A DNA stretch of 64,000 bases from UBA4416 sp963422675 (GCA_963422675.2 CAXVYS010000008.1:1-64000), one strand, 5' to 3'; counted from the stretch's first letter, positions 1-8,589 are shown. The notes: a model not told the origin generated them from the letters alone. Numbers and translations: made by a program.

Positions 1-2
1 TT

Positions 3-158
3 ATTTGTAAACAATACTCGCTAAAACATATTGCCGAATTGTTAACGCTAAGCCCGCGAACTGTAGAAACGCATAAGGATAATATTTTAATAAAAACCGG
101 ATCAAAAAATATTGCGGGTATTGTTCTTTATGCGGTGGAACATAATTTATTAAACTAA
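3..158 (+). CDS. LuxR-type HTH regulator, C-terminal fragment (5' end outside window)
   Basis: An open frame runs in from the left edge and ends with TAA at 156-158, giving the last 51 residues of a protein. The peptide contains HIAELLTLSPRTVETHKDNI followed by a KTGSKN-like turn. This is the typical recognition-helix region of LuxR/FixJ (GerE) DNA-binding domains, where the SxRTVexH helix contacts DNA. In this family the N-terminal part is usually a response-regulator receiver domain, but nothing of it is in the window, so the signal it senses is unknown. The MITE-like element starts 11 bp after its stop codon. Confidence 0.75.
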   Translation: MCKQYSLKHIAELLTLSPRTVETHKDNILIKTGSKNIAGIVLYAVEHNLLN

Positions 159-169
159 TTAATAAATCG

Positions 170-323
170 GTGTTTCAGAATAATGTGAAATTAAACATTC
201 GTCATTCCGAACTCGATTCGGAATCTTATTAGATATTGAATCATTCCGATAGTTATCGGAATCAGCATGACATCTACTTTTTTGTCTTTGGTTGACCGAA
301 GTTTACACATTATTCTGATACAC
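170..323. repeat. MITE-like element with terminal inverted repeats
   Basis: An 18-bp sequence at 170-187 (GTGTTTCAGAATAATGTG) recurs inverted at 306-323 with 17 of 18 positions matching. Inside lies a second nested structure. GTCAT at 201-205 and ATGAC at 267-271 bracket two perfect hairpins, 204-211/217-224 (8-bp stem) and 243-251/254-262 (9-bp stem, ATTCCGATA). No coding frame is present. Nested inverted repeats of about 150 bp in an intergenic gap suggest a non-autonomous mobile element or a REP-like family. No second copy was seen in this window. Confidence 0.5.
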
Positions 324-330
324 TATCATT

Positions 331-365
331 AATAAACATCCGCTTTAATCAAGCGGATGTTTATT
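331..365. terminator. Strong hairpin terminator between LuxR fragment and TonB receptor gene
   Basis: A perfect 15-bp stem (331-345 with 351-365, containing AACATCCGCTT) with a 5-nt loop abuts the stop codon of the leftward TonB receptor gene. T-rich sequence follows on the plus strand, and the stem itself ends in A/T pairs on both strands. It could therefore stop transcription from either side. Confidence 0.7.
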
Positions 366-2603
366 TTATTTAATCTTAAACCTTAGTCCTGCATACAACA
401 TTCTTCCATAAATAGGCCCCCACACCATACTTGCATCAAAATACTTGCTAAACGGTGCGTCACTTGCTACAATAGGATTAGTCTGTTTATAATCCAATGC
501 ATTTTCAACACCAACATAAATATTAAAATCGGCTCTTTTTATTTTAGTAACATAGGTGATCTGAGCCAGCACATTATAAAAATCGGGAGAATACGATGCT
601 CTTTGATATTCGGTAGGATTACTTTGTGTTTGTGGCAATCGTTTTCTTCCATTGTATTGTAAGGTTGCATCAAATAACCAATGCCTGTTTTTAGTTTCAT
701 ATCCAACATTAACAAACGCTCTGTGTGTTGATACAAAAGGCTTTTGAAGCAACCCGTTTTGGTAATCCACCTTTGTATCTACATAACGGTAAGCGGTTTT
801 TATATTTAACCGTTTGCGTATTTCCCAGCCAAATTCAATTTGAGCCGTATTAGAAAATGAAGGCCCATTTAAATTATAAAAAATTACTTGCTGTGTGTTT
901 GCATCCAAATCAGCCACTACCTGCTGTACAAAATCGGTGCGGTATACATCAACCGTTACATAAGCATCTTTAAAATTTAATTTCATTTTTTGAGTAAAAT
1001 TAAATCCATAGTTCCAGCCCACTTCAGGCTTTAAACTATAGGGCATTTTCAAATCACTGCTACGAACGATCCAGTCTCTCGAAGAAGCCATATACGCCAT
1101 ATTCTCTCCAAAGATATTGGCGGTTTTTAAGGCCCTTCCACCACTGATTCGGAACACCGTTTTACTATTATTTAAAGCGTACCTCATATGTAAACGGGGC
1201 GTAAAAAACAAACCATAGTAATTATGGTAATCGGCTCTTAAACCGGCCACAACATTAAATTTATCGCTGGTATTATGGGCAAATTCAGCAAATGCTCCAC
1301 CCACTTTTTCGTTACGCGAATAATTAAACAGCTTGTAGGTTTCATTCACATCATCATTCATATAACTCGCTCCCAGCTTATAAGTATTATTGGTGGTTTT
1401 AATAATACCCTGGTAAATATAATTGGCGTAAAACGTTTTCTGCAGGCCTTTGTAATTGTTTAAGCCATAGGTGTTATATTGGTCATGGTTCAAATAAGAT
1501 AACTGCAAGCCCATACTGGTTCCCGGTTTTTTTCGGAATACATAACCTGTTTTACTATACAATTCCCACTTGGTATTCTGGATTTCCAGTTGATATAATT
1601 TAATGGAATCATTCGCTACCGTCGACCGGAACTGGCCTCCCTTGCGGAAATCGGATAAGTACCCACCACCAAACTGAGCTTCAAAACCTTTACCACTGTT
1701 ATAGCTATACTTATTCATAACGTTATACTGCTTACCTATGGGAATATCGGCAAAGCCATCTTTATTAAGATCCTGCACCAAAGGATTAAAGTTTGCATGT
1801 GATAAAATGCCGGCAGAGAACTTCTCATTAAACCGGTGTTTTACATTTAAATTATATTCGTTACGGCCATTCTCATTTACATACGTATTAAAATTTAGCC
1901 TGTCTGACGTTTCCGGATTTTGCAACTCTGTATTAATCTGTCCAGTAAAACTTTCGTAGCCATTAATAACGGAACCCGCGCCTTTACTCAATTGTATCGA
2001 CTGAATCCATGTTCCCGGTACAAAGCTTAAACCATATCCATTTGCCAAACCTCTCAGATAAGGCATATTTTCTTTGGTTATTTGCGCATACTGGCCTGAT
2101 AAACCAAGCATCTGAATTTGCTTTGTACCTGTTACAGCATCTGCAAAATTTACATCTACACTCGGGTTGGTTTCAAAACTTTCCGATAAATTACAACAGG
2201 CTGCTTTCATCAACGACCGTTCGTTCAGCGTTTCAATTTTTATAGGATTCATGTAGGATAATTCTGTACCGGTACTCTGGTAAACCACATCTACTTCGTT
2301 CAGGTCGATCCCGTTTTTTAAGATCAGTGTCATGAACTTTGTGGTATCTTTTATCACTAATGTATCCGCAAGATATCCCACTGCCCTCATCACTAATTTG
2401 TTGGCTTCAGGTGTAGTTTGTAAGGAGAAAAATCCGTTTTCATTGCTAACAGTAGCTATAGACGTATTTTCCCAAAACAAAACAACACCGGGAATGACAG
2501 TAGTATCTTTTTTAGAACTGAGTTCTAACACACGGCCTCTCACCTGCGAAAAACCTATGCAAGCGTAAGCCATCCCCAAAAGGGAAATAAATAGTTTCTT
2601 CAT
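366..2603 (-). CDS. TonB-dependent outer-membrane receptor, probably metal related
   Basis: This 745-residue protein is an outer-membrane active-transport receptor powered by TonB. Residues 1-19 form a signal peptide ending near GFSQ. Residues 20-105 resemble the carboxypeptidase-regulatory-like (CarboxypepD_reg) domain common on Bacteroidota receptors. Residues about 120-230 are the plug (LGLSGQYAQI, SVINGYESFTGQIN). The rest is a beta-barrel ending in RFKIK. A Cys-Cys pair sits at 136-137 near the plug start. The gene is 11 bp downstream of an HMA-domain gene and follows an HYC_CC_PP gene on the same strand, so a copper or other soft-metal substrate is plausible. That is inferred from context only. 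Confidence 0.85.
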   Translation of the reverse strand: MKKLFISLLGMAYACIGFSQVRGRVLELSSKKDTTVIPGVVLFWENTSIATVSNENGFFSLQTTPEANKLVMRAVGYLADTLVIKDTTKFMTLILKNGIDLNEVDVVYQSTGTELSYMNPIKIETLNERSLMKAACCNLSESFETNPSVDVNFADAVTGTKQIQMLGLSGQYAQITKENMPYLRGLANGYGLSFVPGTWIQSIQLSKGAGSVINGYESFTGQINTELQNPETSDRLNFNTYVNENGRNEYNLNVKHRFNEKFSAGILSHANFNPLVQDLNKDGFADIPIGKQYNVMNKYSYNSGKGFEAQFGGGYLSDFRKGGQFRSTVANDSIKLYQLEIQNTKWELYSKTGYVFRKKPGTSMGLQLSYLNHDQYNTYGLNNYKGLQKTFYANYIYQGIIKTTNNTYKLGASYMNDDVNETYKLFNYSRNEKVGGAFAEFAHNTSDKFNVVAGLRADYHNYYGLFFTPRLHMRYALNNSKTVFRISGGRALKTANIFGENMAYMASSRDWIVRSSDLKMPYSLKPEVGWNYGFNFTQKMKLNFKDAYVTVDVYRTDFVQQVVADLDANTQQVIFYNLNGPSFSNTAQIEFGWEIRKRLNIKTAYRYVDTKVDYQNGLLQKPFVSTHRAFVNVGYETKNRHWLFDATLQYNGRKRLPQTQSNPTEYQRASYSPDFYNVLAQITYVTKIKRADFNIYVGVENALDYKQTNPIVASDAPFSKYFDASMVWGPIYGRMLYAGLRFKIK

Positions 2604-2614
2604 ACACTAACTAT

Positions 2615-2959
2615 TTATTTTTTCTTACAATCTGCTGATTCATATTTACAGCAAGCCGGCAACGCTTTGTAAGCGGCCGAATCCTGTTTTTCGTTTTGGG
2701 TTTTATGCCCTGATTTGGCAATGGCTTTTTCTATTTGCTGCAAACTTACTTTTTTAGAATCGTAAGTTACCGTTACGGCCTGCTTAGTTTCGTCCCACAC
2801 GCAATTTTTCACGCCTTTAATATCGGCCGCATTTTCAATGCGTTCCTTGCATTCCTCACAATTGCCTTTTACCGATAAGGTGGTTGTAATTATGGGCGAC
2901 TGCGCATTTATGTTTAAAGAGAAAATAAAACTGATGATAAATATGCTTAATGCTTTCAT
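2615..2959 (-). CDS. Secreted heavy-metal-associated (HMA) domain protein
   Basis: This 114-residue protein has a signal peptide (MKALSIFIISFIFS...NAQS) and then a single HMA fold of the CopZ/MerP type. Its metal-binding loop is GNCEEC, with Cys at about residues 34 and 37. A short C-terminal tail adds three more cysteines (ACCKYE, DCKKK). I chose the ATG at 2959 because the signal peptide begins there; an upstream ATG at 3013 would add 18 residues with no signal character. It lies between the TonB receptor gene (11 bp downstream) and the HYC_CC_PP gene (about 100 bp upstream). It probably binds or ferries Cu(I) or another thiophilic metal in the periplasm; the exact metal cannot be read from sequence. 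Confidence 0.85.
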   Translation of the reverse strand: MKALSIFIISFIFSLNINAQSPIITTTLSVKGNCEECKERIENAADIKGVKNCVWDETKQAVTVTYDSKKVSLQQIEKAIAKSGHKTQNEKQDSAAYKALPACCKYESADCKKK

Positions 2960-3059
2960 GTATTTTAATATTAAATGATGTGTTAATCTGTATGCCGGCA
3001 ATCGAGCCTGCACATCCTAAACCCCTGAATCTGCCAATTGACAAACAGGTTGAACTAAA

Positions 3060-3461
3060 TCAGATTCTTAAAACACTGATTGAAACAATATCATTCTGCA
3101 CCAGGTTTGGTGGATGATTTTTTTTATTTAAAAGAAAACTATGGTAAGCCGCCGAGCTAAAAGAAAGATCATACAAGGGGTTTCTTTCCATTAAAAACAA
3201 GTGTTGTACAGGAACTTTAGTATCTGTAACTACTTTATAAAACGTAAAATCCTTTTGAAACACCACATGCCTGCTGTCATTTTTACAACAATCATCGGTT
3301 TTCTTCTCTTCACCCCCACAGCAGGATGCCGGTTTTGAAAACAAAGCCACTTTCTCTAAAGAACCCCCACAGTAATGCGCCACAAGGCAAACACCTACCG
3401 ATGAAAACACATAAGTGAAAACGATCAGAGAGAATACTATTTTAAAAAGAGTCTTTTTCAA
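3060..3461 (-). CDS. HYC_CC_PP family protein, Cys-rich, membrane-anchored or secreted
   Basis: A 133-residue protein with a hydrophobic N-terminal segment (residues 6-28) followed by the pattern that names the HYC_CC_PP family: HYC at 29-31, CC pairs at 47-48 and 58-59, and PP at 117-118. The function of this family is not established. Its cysteine and histidine content and its position as first gene of a leftward set with an HMA protein and a TonB receptor suggest a role in metal handling at the envelope. A TAAATTTG promoter element lies about 20 nt upstream of its start. Confidence 0.75.
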   Translation of the reverse strand: MKKTLFKIVFSLIVFTYVFSSVGVCLVAHYCGGSLEKVALFSKPASCCGGEEKKTDDCCKNDSRHVVFQKDFTFYKVVTDTKVPVQHLFLMERNPLYDLSFSSAAYHSFLLNKKNHPPNLVQNDIVSISVLRI

Positions 3462-3480
3462 GGGTGTTAATTTCTGCTCA

Positions 3481-3488
3481 CAAATTTA
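3481..3488 (-). promoter_or_regulatory. TAnnTTTG-type -7 element for the HYC_CC_PP/HMA/TonB set
   Basis: Reading leftward the sequence is TAAATTTG, matching the Bacteroidota -7 consensus TAnnTTTG, 20 nt before the ATG at 3461. No well-spaced -33 TTG is obvious. Confidence 0.45.
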
Positions 3489-3509
3489 GTGTGTAATCTA
3501 AAACAAAAA

Positions 3510-3523
3510 TAACAAATTTGTTA
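3510..3523. promoter_or_regulatory. Perfect 14-bp palindrome in divergent promoter region
   Basis: TAACAAATTTGTTA is a perfect palindrome lying 17 bp before ligA and about 50 bp upstream of the divergent HYC_CC_PP gene. It could be an operator. AT-rich palindromes of this size also arise by chance. Confidence 0.3.
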
Positions 3524-3540
3524 AAGAATTACAAACGTAT

Positions 3541-5562
3541 ATGACACCTGTAGAAGCTCAACATCAAATACAAACCTTATCAAAAGAACTGGAACAGCAT
3601 AACTATAATTATTATGCACTCGACACTCCAACTATCAGCGATTTTGAATTTGATAAATTACTGGAAGAACTCATTGCTCTCGAAAAACAATTTCCGGAGT
3701 TCTTATCTCCAAACTCTCCAAGCCAACGCGTTGGCGGGCAAATCACAAAAACCTTTAACTCTGTTAAGCATCAATATGCGATGCTTTCGCTGAGTAATAG
3801 TTACAGTGTGGAAGATATGATCGATTTCGACAGAAAGGTACGTGAAGGCTTAGGTATTATATCCAATGAGGAACACATTGAATATGTGTGTGAATTAAAA
3901 TTCGATGGTTTATCCATCAGCTTAATTTACGAACAGGGGAAATTAGTTCAGGCCATTACCCGCGGAGATGGAGTTCAGGGAGATGAAGTAACCACCAATG
4001 CTAAAACTATTAAATCAATTCCTTTAAAACTATATGGCACTTCTTATCCCGAAAAATTTGAGATCCGTGGAGAAGTATTTATGCCCCGCCCGGTATTTGA
4101 TGCCATTAATAAAGAGCGTGAAGAAATTGGAGATGCCATCATGGCAAACCCTCGTAATGCAGCTTCCGGCACTATGAAAATGCAGGATTCAGCGCAGGTA
4201 GCCAAACGTAAACTCGATTGCTTTTTATATAATGTGATGGGAGAAGACCTACCGTTTCAAACGCACTTTGAAAGTATGCAAGCCGCCAGCACTTGGGGGT
4301 TTAAAATTTCGAAGGAAGCAAAATTATGTATCGGCATTCATGAAGTACTTGAGTTTATAAATTACTGGGACATGAAACGTTTCGATTTGCCATATGATAC
4401 AGACGGGATAGTAGTTAAAGTAAATAATTACAGGCAACAGAAAAACCTGGGCTTTACAGCAAAATCGCCCCGTTGGGCCATTGCTTATAAATTTAAAGCC
4501 GAACAGGTAAGTACCGAATTGTTAAGTATCTCTTACCAGGTTGGGCGTACAGGAGCTATTACACCAGTGGCTAATTTAAAACCGGTTCCATTAGGTGGTA
4601 CAACCGTTAAAAGAGCTTCCTTACACAATGCCGATATTATTGAGAAGTTGGATGTGCGCATCGGTGACCAGGTGTTTGTGGAAAAAGGCGGAGAAATTAT
4701 CCCGAAAATTATTGGAGTAGACTTTGCGAAACGGAAACCCGAAGCAGAAAAAACAGTATATATCCATGAATGCCCGGAATGTGGAAGCGCGCTGCAACGA
4801 AACGAAGGCGAGGCAAATCACTTTTGTCCGAATGAGAATGCATGCCCCCCACAGGTTCTTGGAAAAATGGAACATTTTGTAGCACGTAAAGCCATGAATA
4901 TTGATAGCCTTGGTGGCGAAACCATTGTGCAATTATATAAAGCGGGCTTAGTAAAAAATATTGCAGACCTGTATGATCTCACCAAAGAACAATTACTACC
5001 ATTGGAACGAATGGCTGAAAAATCGGCTAACAATTTAATAGATGGCCTGGAAGCTAGTAAAAATGTGCCTTTTGAACGGGTATTGTATTCTATTGGGATA
5101 CGACACGTGGGCGAAACAACAGCCAAAAAAATTGCCAAAAAAGTAAAATCATTGGATGTATTAGTAAACTCTACCAAAGAAGAACTACTGGCCATTGATG
5201 AAGTAGGAGAAATTATAGCAATAAGCCTGCACGAGTTTTTCTCGAACGAACAAAACAAATCAATTATTGAACGTTTAAAAGCAGCTGGCTTACAATTTTC
5301 ATTAAGTGAAGATCAGCATCAACACACCACTGATAAATTAAAAGATCTCACCTTTGTGATCAGCGGTGTATTTACCAAACACAGTCGCGATCAGTATAAA
5401 GATATGATTGAACTGAATGGTGGAAAGAACTCAGGATCAATCTCTAAGAAAACAAGTTTTGTATTAGCAGGTGATAATATGGGACCTGAAAAATTAAAGA
5501 AAGCAGAATCATTGGGTGTAAAGATCATTGATGAAGATCAGTTTTTGAATATGATCGGATAA
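3541..5562 (+). CDS. ligA: NAD-dependent DNA ligase LigA
   Basis: LigA seals 3'-OH/5'-phosphate nicks in replication and repair using NAD+. The 673-residue length is normal for the family. In order there is an N-terminal Ia region (residues 1-70, HNYNYYALDTP), and the adenylation domain with the KxDG motif (ELKFDGLS) and nucleophile Lys120. Then come the OB fold (VGRTGAITPVANLKPV), a four-cysteine zinc finger starting around residue 404 (CPECGSA ... FCPN ... ACPPQ), helix-hairpin-helix repeats (IGIRHVGETTAKKI) and a C-terminal BRCT domain (about 595-673, FVISGVF). All key residues are present. It stands alone on the plus strand, and a small STAS-like gene follows 45 bp downstream. Confidence 0.97.
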   Translation: MTPVEAQHQIQTLSKELEQHNYNYYALDTPTISDFEFDKLLEELIALEKQFPEFLSPNSPSQRVGGQITKTFNSVKHQYAMLSLSNSYSVEDMIDFDRKVREGLGIISNEEHIEYVCELKFDGLSISLIYEQGKLVQAITRGDGVQGDEVTTNAKTIKSIPLKLYGTSYPEKFEIRGEVFMPRPVFDAINKEREEIGDAIMANPRNAASGTMKMQDSAQVAKRKLDCFLYNVMGEDLPFQTHFESMQAASTWGFKISKEAKLCIGIHEVLEFINYWDMKRFDLPYDTDGIVVKVNNYRQQKNLGFTAKSPRWAIAYKFKAEQVSTELLSISYQVGRTGAITPVANLKPVPLGGTTVKRASLHNADIIEKLDVRIGDQVFVEKGGEIIPKIIGVDFAKRKPEAEKTVYIHECPECGSALQRNEGEANHFCPNENACPPQVLGKMEHFVARKAMNIDSLGGETIVQLYKAGLVKNIADLYDLTKEQLLPLERMAEKSANNLIDGLEASKNVPFERVLYSIGIRHVGETTAKKIAKKVKSLDVLVNSTKEELLAIDEVGEIIAISLHEFFSNEQNKSIIERLKAAGLQFSLSEDQHQHTTDKLKDLTFVISGVFTKHSRDQYKDMIELNGGKNSGSISKKTSFVLAGDNMGPEKLKKAESLGVKIIDEDQFLNMIG

Positions 5563-5607
5563 AAATCATTTGGTAATAACGTTTGTTAGCTTATAAAAAT
5601 AAATTAA

Positions 5608-6030
5608 ATGAATTTAATGGTATCTAAACCTGACATTGATAATATTGCCCTTTCTGAAATACATCAATTTGCCGGTTACAAAATATTTTTGCGTGAACAT
5701 AATATTATACAATTGGAATTTGAACCCGGCTTTAGTGCAGGCGTTGAAGATGCCGGGCAAGTAGTTGAAACCATCCGGAAAATTAATGGAAAAGATAAAT
5801 GTTTGTTACTGGTTATTTTAAAGGAAGATAATACGTTTAGTAAAGAAAACCGTGAGTATGTTGCGAGTGACGAAGTATCTGAAATTATTACAGCCGATGC
5901 CCTTGTTATTAAAGGTTTAGCACTAAGAATTATAGGGAACGGCTATTTAAGAATCAATAAACCCAAACGACCTACCAAATTATTCAATACAACGGTTGAT
6001 GCCCTTGCCTGGTTACAGCAATTTCCTTAA
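5608..6030 (+). CDS. Conserved hypothetical protein, STAS-like (DUF7793-type)
   Basis: A soluble 140-residue protein without signal peptide or membrane segment. The alternating beta/alpha pattern (CLLLVILKE, ALVIKGLALRIIGNGYLRI, then FNTTVDALAWLQQF at the C-terminus) resembles small STAS/SpoIIAA-like proteins of Bacteroidota, where a short beta strand is followed by the 'KPxxPTKLF' turn and a closing helix. I do not recognise a specific function. It follows ligA by 45 bp on the same strand and converges with a DEAD-box helicase gene whose stop is 3 bp away. It may be translated from a ligA read-through transcript. Confidence 0.6.
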   Translation: MNLMVSKPDIDNIALSEIHQFAGYKIFLREHNIIQLEFEPGFSAGVEDAGQVVETIRKINGKDKCLLLVILKEDNTFSKENREYVASDEVSEIITADALVIKGLALRIIGNGYLRINKPKRPTKLFNTTVDALAWLQQFP

Positions 6031-6033
6031 TAG

Positions 6034-7269
6034 CTATTTCTTTTTCTTGTTCTTTTTTCCTTTGTAGGCATTCTCTTCTTTTTCATGGTCTTTAATGAGC
6101 TGCTTCCAATTGTCGTTCACATCTTCCGTTAACGCCAGAGTTTCAGAATAATCTGCTTTGTTCACTTCCAACACGGTTACTTTTTTATCCATAAACTCTT
6201 CTATTTCTTCCAATATCGGTTTTTCTTCCGGGCTACAAAAAGAAACAGCTACCCCTTTATTGTTGCCCCTACCCGTTCGGCCTACACGGTGAACGTAATT
6301 TTCAGCTACTTCCGGCAAATCGTAATTAACCACATAATCTACATTGGCAATATCAACGCCCCTTGCACTAATATCTGTTGCAATCAATAATTTTACTTCT
6401 CCTGTATTAAACTGAGCCATAGCCTCTATTCTATTATCCTGGTCTTTTCCGCCATGCATGGTTAAGCTTTTAATCCCTACCCGTTTCATTGCTTCAAACA
6501 CACGTTCAGCACGAACTTTCGTTCTTACAAACACAAGAATTTTACTTTCGGGATTTTCGTTCACAATCCGTTCCAGAAAAAAGCGTTTATCATCCATACC
6601 AATAAGCATTACCGAGTGTGTCACATTTTTTGATACAGGATCTTTAGGAGAGATCTGAATCCGGATAGCATTACGGACAATGGAATAAGCCAGTTTTTTT
6701 ATTTTTTCGTTAATGGTTGCCGAGAAAAATAAAGTTTGCCGGTTACGGGGTAAATATTTAATCAGGTCTTCAATATCTTTATAAAAGCCTAAGTCCAGCA
6801 TTAAATCGGCTTCATCTAATACCAATACTTTAATATCTCTCAGGTTAATGTATTTCTGATTCACCAGGTCAAACAACCTTCCGGGGGTAGCCACTAAAAT
6901 ATCAACGCCCGAATGCAATTCTTTAATTTGTGGATCCTGATCAACACCACCAAAAACACCCAATGCTTTTACAGGCGTATATTTCCCCAGCTTATTAAAC
7001 ACTTCTGTAATTTGTATAGCCAGTTCATGGGTAGGAACCATAACAATAGCCTGTATTCCCTTATCAACACCTGACTTTGAAATTAAATGGATAATAGGAA
7101 TAGCAAAAGCGGCTGTTTTTCCTGTACCTGTTTGGGCAATAGCCAATACATCTTCGCCGTTTAAAATATTAGGTATAGCCTTAAACTGAATATCGGTAGG
7201 GCGTTTGTAGCCTAGCTCTTCTAAACTTTGTTTTATTTCGGGGATGATATGGTACTCAGAAAATTTCAT
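6034..7269 (-). CDS. DEAD-box RNA helicase, RhlE-like
   Basis: This 411-residue ATP-dependent RNA helicase has the complete two-RecA core: Q-motif region (PTDIQFKAIP), motif I AQTGTGKT (45-52), Ia PTHELA (79-84; His replaces the usual Arg), TPGR (128-131), DEAD (152-155), SAT, the helicase C domain with ATDISARGVD, and HRVGRTGR. The tail is lysine-rich (KGKKNKKKK), as in RhlE/CshA-like proteins where it helps bind RNA. It likely works in ribosome assembly or mRNA turnover. A TACATTTG promoter element lies about 19 nt upstream. Two further DEAD-box genes occur at 52.2 and 55.5 kb. Confidence 0.92.
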   Translation of the reverse strand: MKFSEYHIIPEIKQSLEELGYKRPTDIQFKAIPNILNGEDVLAIAQTGTGKTAAFAIPIIHLISKSGVDKGIQAIVMVPTHELAIQITEVFNKLGKYTPVKALGVFGGVDQDPQIKELHSGVDILVATPGRLFDLVNQKYINLRDIKVLVLDEADLMLDLGFYKDIEDLIKYLPRNRQTLFFSATINEKIKKLAYSIVRNAIRIQISPKDPVSKNVTHSVMLIGMDDKRFFLERIVNENPESKILVFVRTKVRAERVFEAMKRVGIKSLTMHGGKDQDNRIEAMAQFNTGEVKLLIATDISARGVDIANVDYVVNYDLPEVAENYVHRVGRTGRGNNKGVAVSFCSPEEKPILEEIEEFMDKKVTVLEVNKADYSETLALTEDVNDNWKQLIKDHEKEENAYKGKKNKKKK

Positions 7270-7287
7270 AATGTATTTTAAAGACTA

Positions 7288-7295
7288 CAAATGTA
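7288..7295 (-). promoter_or_regulatory. TAnnTTTG -7 element for the DEAD-box gene
   Basis: The leftward reading is TACATTTG, 18 nt from the ATG at 7269. It matches the Bacteroidota -7 consensus. Confidence 0.4.
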
Positions 7296-7333
7296 CTACA
7301 ATAAAACGGTGGAAAGTACAGTGAACCCCATAA

Positions 7334-7363
7334 TTGGAAATTTCGAAAATTGTTATAAATTTG
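7334..7363 (+). promoter_or_regulatory. Promoter: TTG-N19-TAAATTTG
   Basis: A -33-like TTG at 7334-7336 and a -7 element TAAATTTG at 7356-7363 are 19 bp apart, the spacing expected for the Bacteroidota primary sigma factor. The predicted transcript would start about 12 nt before the ATG at 7383. This is one of the cleanest promoters in the window. Confidence 0.6.
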
Positions 7364-7382
7364 GTATACAAAACCAGCAAAC

Positions 7383-8057
7383 ATGAAAAAAAATGACGTC
7401 ATCTGTTTATCGGGCATCTGCGGTATCTTTTTAATGTGTAACCCCTTATCGGTTAATGCTCAGGCCTTTCATAAAGGCTCCTTATTAATAAGCGTTACCG
7501 AGGGTTCTACCTATGCCAAGTATACCACCAATGATGTCAGCGGAAAAAAACCGGTATTGGTAAATTCGCAGTTAATGTGTGGTGACAGAGATCCCCTGAT
7601 CCTGGAATATGGTTTATCAAACAGGTGGGGAATAGGCCTAACATCAGGCGCCGATATTTTCAGAGTTAACCCCTCAAAATTTTATGGTTTTTCAACTTCC
7701 AATAATTCCATAAATGTTGTTACCAGCGAAGTAACCATTGATGTGAATTACCATGTATTTGTTAATAAACGATTAGACCTTTCTGTATTTGCTTCCTCCG
7801 GTTTCTTTAACCTGGCATATAAAAGTACCGATGGCGATGTATCCTATCAATACAATGCTTCCGGAAACATCATGCGTTTTGGAACAAAGGCCCGCTACTA
7901 TTTTTGGAAACGTTTAGGTGCTGTAGGCATGATCAGTTCTTATGCGGCGAATGCTTCACCTAAAAACATTAAAAACAATGGAGAATCTAAAAGCTACTCT
8001 ACCTCCATTAATGGTATGGCCATAGAAATGGGGCTTTGCTTCAAAATCTTAAAATAA
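7383..8057 (+). CDS. Secreted/outer-membrane beta-barrel-like protein, function unknown
   Basis: A 224-residue protein with an N-terminal signal peptide (about residues 1-26, ending VNAQA). The mature part has alternating polar/aromatic strands (EVTIDVNYHVFVNKRLDLSV, RFGTKARYYFWKRLGAVGM) and ends in GLCFKILK. This is the look of a small outer-membrane beta-barrel protein of the kind often annotated simply as 'outer membrane beta-barrel'. No catalytic motif is seen. It is monocistronic behind a good TTG-N19-TAAATTTG promoter and converges with the siaC-like gene. Confidence 0.6.
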   Translation: MKKNDVICLSGICGIFLMCNPLSVNAQAFHKGSLLISVTEGSTYAKYTTNDVSGKKPVLVNSQLMCGDRDPLILEYGLSNRWGIGLTSGADIFRVNPSKFYGFSTSNNSINVVTSEVTIDVNYHVFVNKRLDLSVFASSGFFNLAYKSTDGDVSYQYNASGNIMRFGTKARYYFWKRLGAVGMISSYAANASPKNIKNNGESKSYSTSINGMAIEMGLCFKILK

Positions 8058-8077
8058 AATAGTAACCTTTATTGAGC

Positions 8078-8458
8078 CTATCCGGCAATCTGTATCATTT
8101 TAAAAGGTAAACGGATAATGGTTTGAAGGTTTGTTCCTGCTAATAAAGTATCTTCATCTTCTTCCTCATAAAACCATTCTATCAAAATAGTTTCTACTTT
8201 ATCTTTTAATGCTTCCAATTTTTTTAACAAATTTAAAATGCATACGGAAGAACTGCTATTATAATATTCTAATTGAATTTTAACATTTAAAGACTTTCCA
8301 GGATTTTTTAAATATTCATCCATCGCATCAAACAAGGGTTTATAAAAAAAGACAGAGTTTTCGGGAATCGAACGTCCTTTAATTTCCAGAATTCCTGTTC
8401 GCGGATCAAAATAAATTTGGGGCGTAGATTGAGTCGCTTTTATAGAAAATGTATTCAT
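8078..8458 (-). CDS. SiaC-family (DUF1987) regulatory phosphoprotein, orphan copy
   Basis: A 126-residue protein matching the SiaC/DUF1987 pattern. It has the N-terminal strands TPQIYFDPRTGILEIKG, the conserved PEN at 32-34 (RSIPENS) and YYNSSSS at 65-71. It closes with an EWFYEEEDED-type strand and acidic loop. In Pseudomonas SiaABC, SiaC is phosphorylated on a Thr/Ser by the kinase SiaB and dephosphorylated by the PP2C-like SiaA. The serine cluster at 68-71 aligns with the equivalent region of the second copy at 47,299. This copy has no kinase or phosphatase neighbour, so it may share partners encoded elsewhere. Confidence 0.8.
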   Translation of the reverse strand: MNTFSIKATQSTPQIYFDPRTGILEIKGRSIPENSVFFYKPLFDAMDEYLKNPGKSLNVKIQLEYYNSSSSVCILNLLKKLEALKDKVETILIEWFYEEEDEDTLLAGTNLQTIIRLPFKMIQIAG

Positions 8459-8589
8459 AACGTAAGTGTAGTAGTGGATTGCTTACAAAAAAATTAAATT
8501 AACGTTTTATTTACATTAAACCAAATATAATTTAAATTCCTTAAATTTTCAAGCAAAAATGTAGGTTTATTTATACCAAATAGGTAGTC

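Noticed and set aside
2960..3013. N-terminal extension of the HMA protein (18 residues)
   Set aside because: The signal peptide begins at the later ATG (2959).
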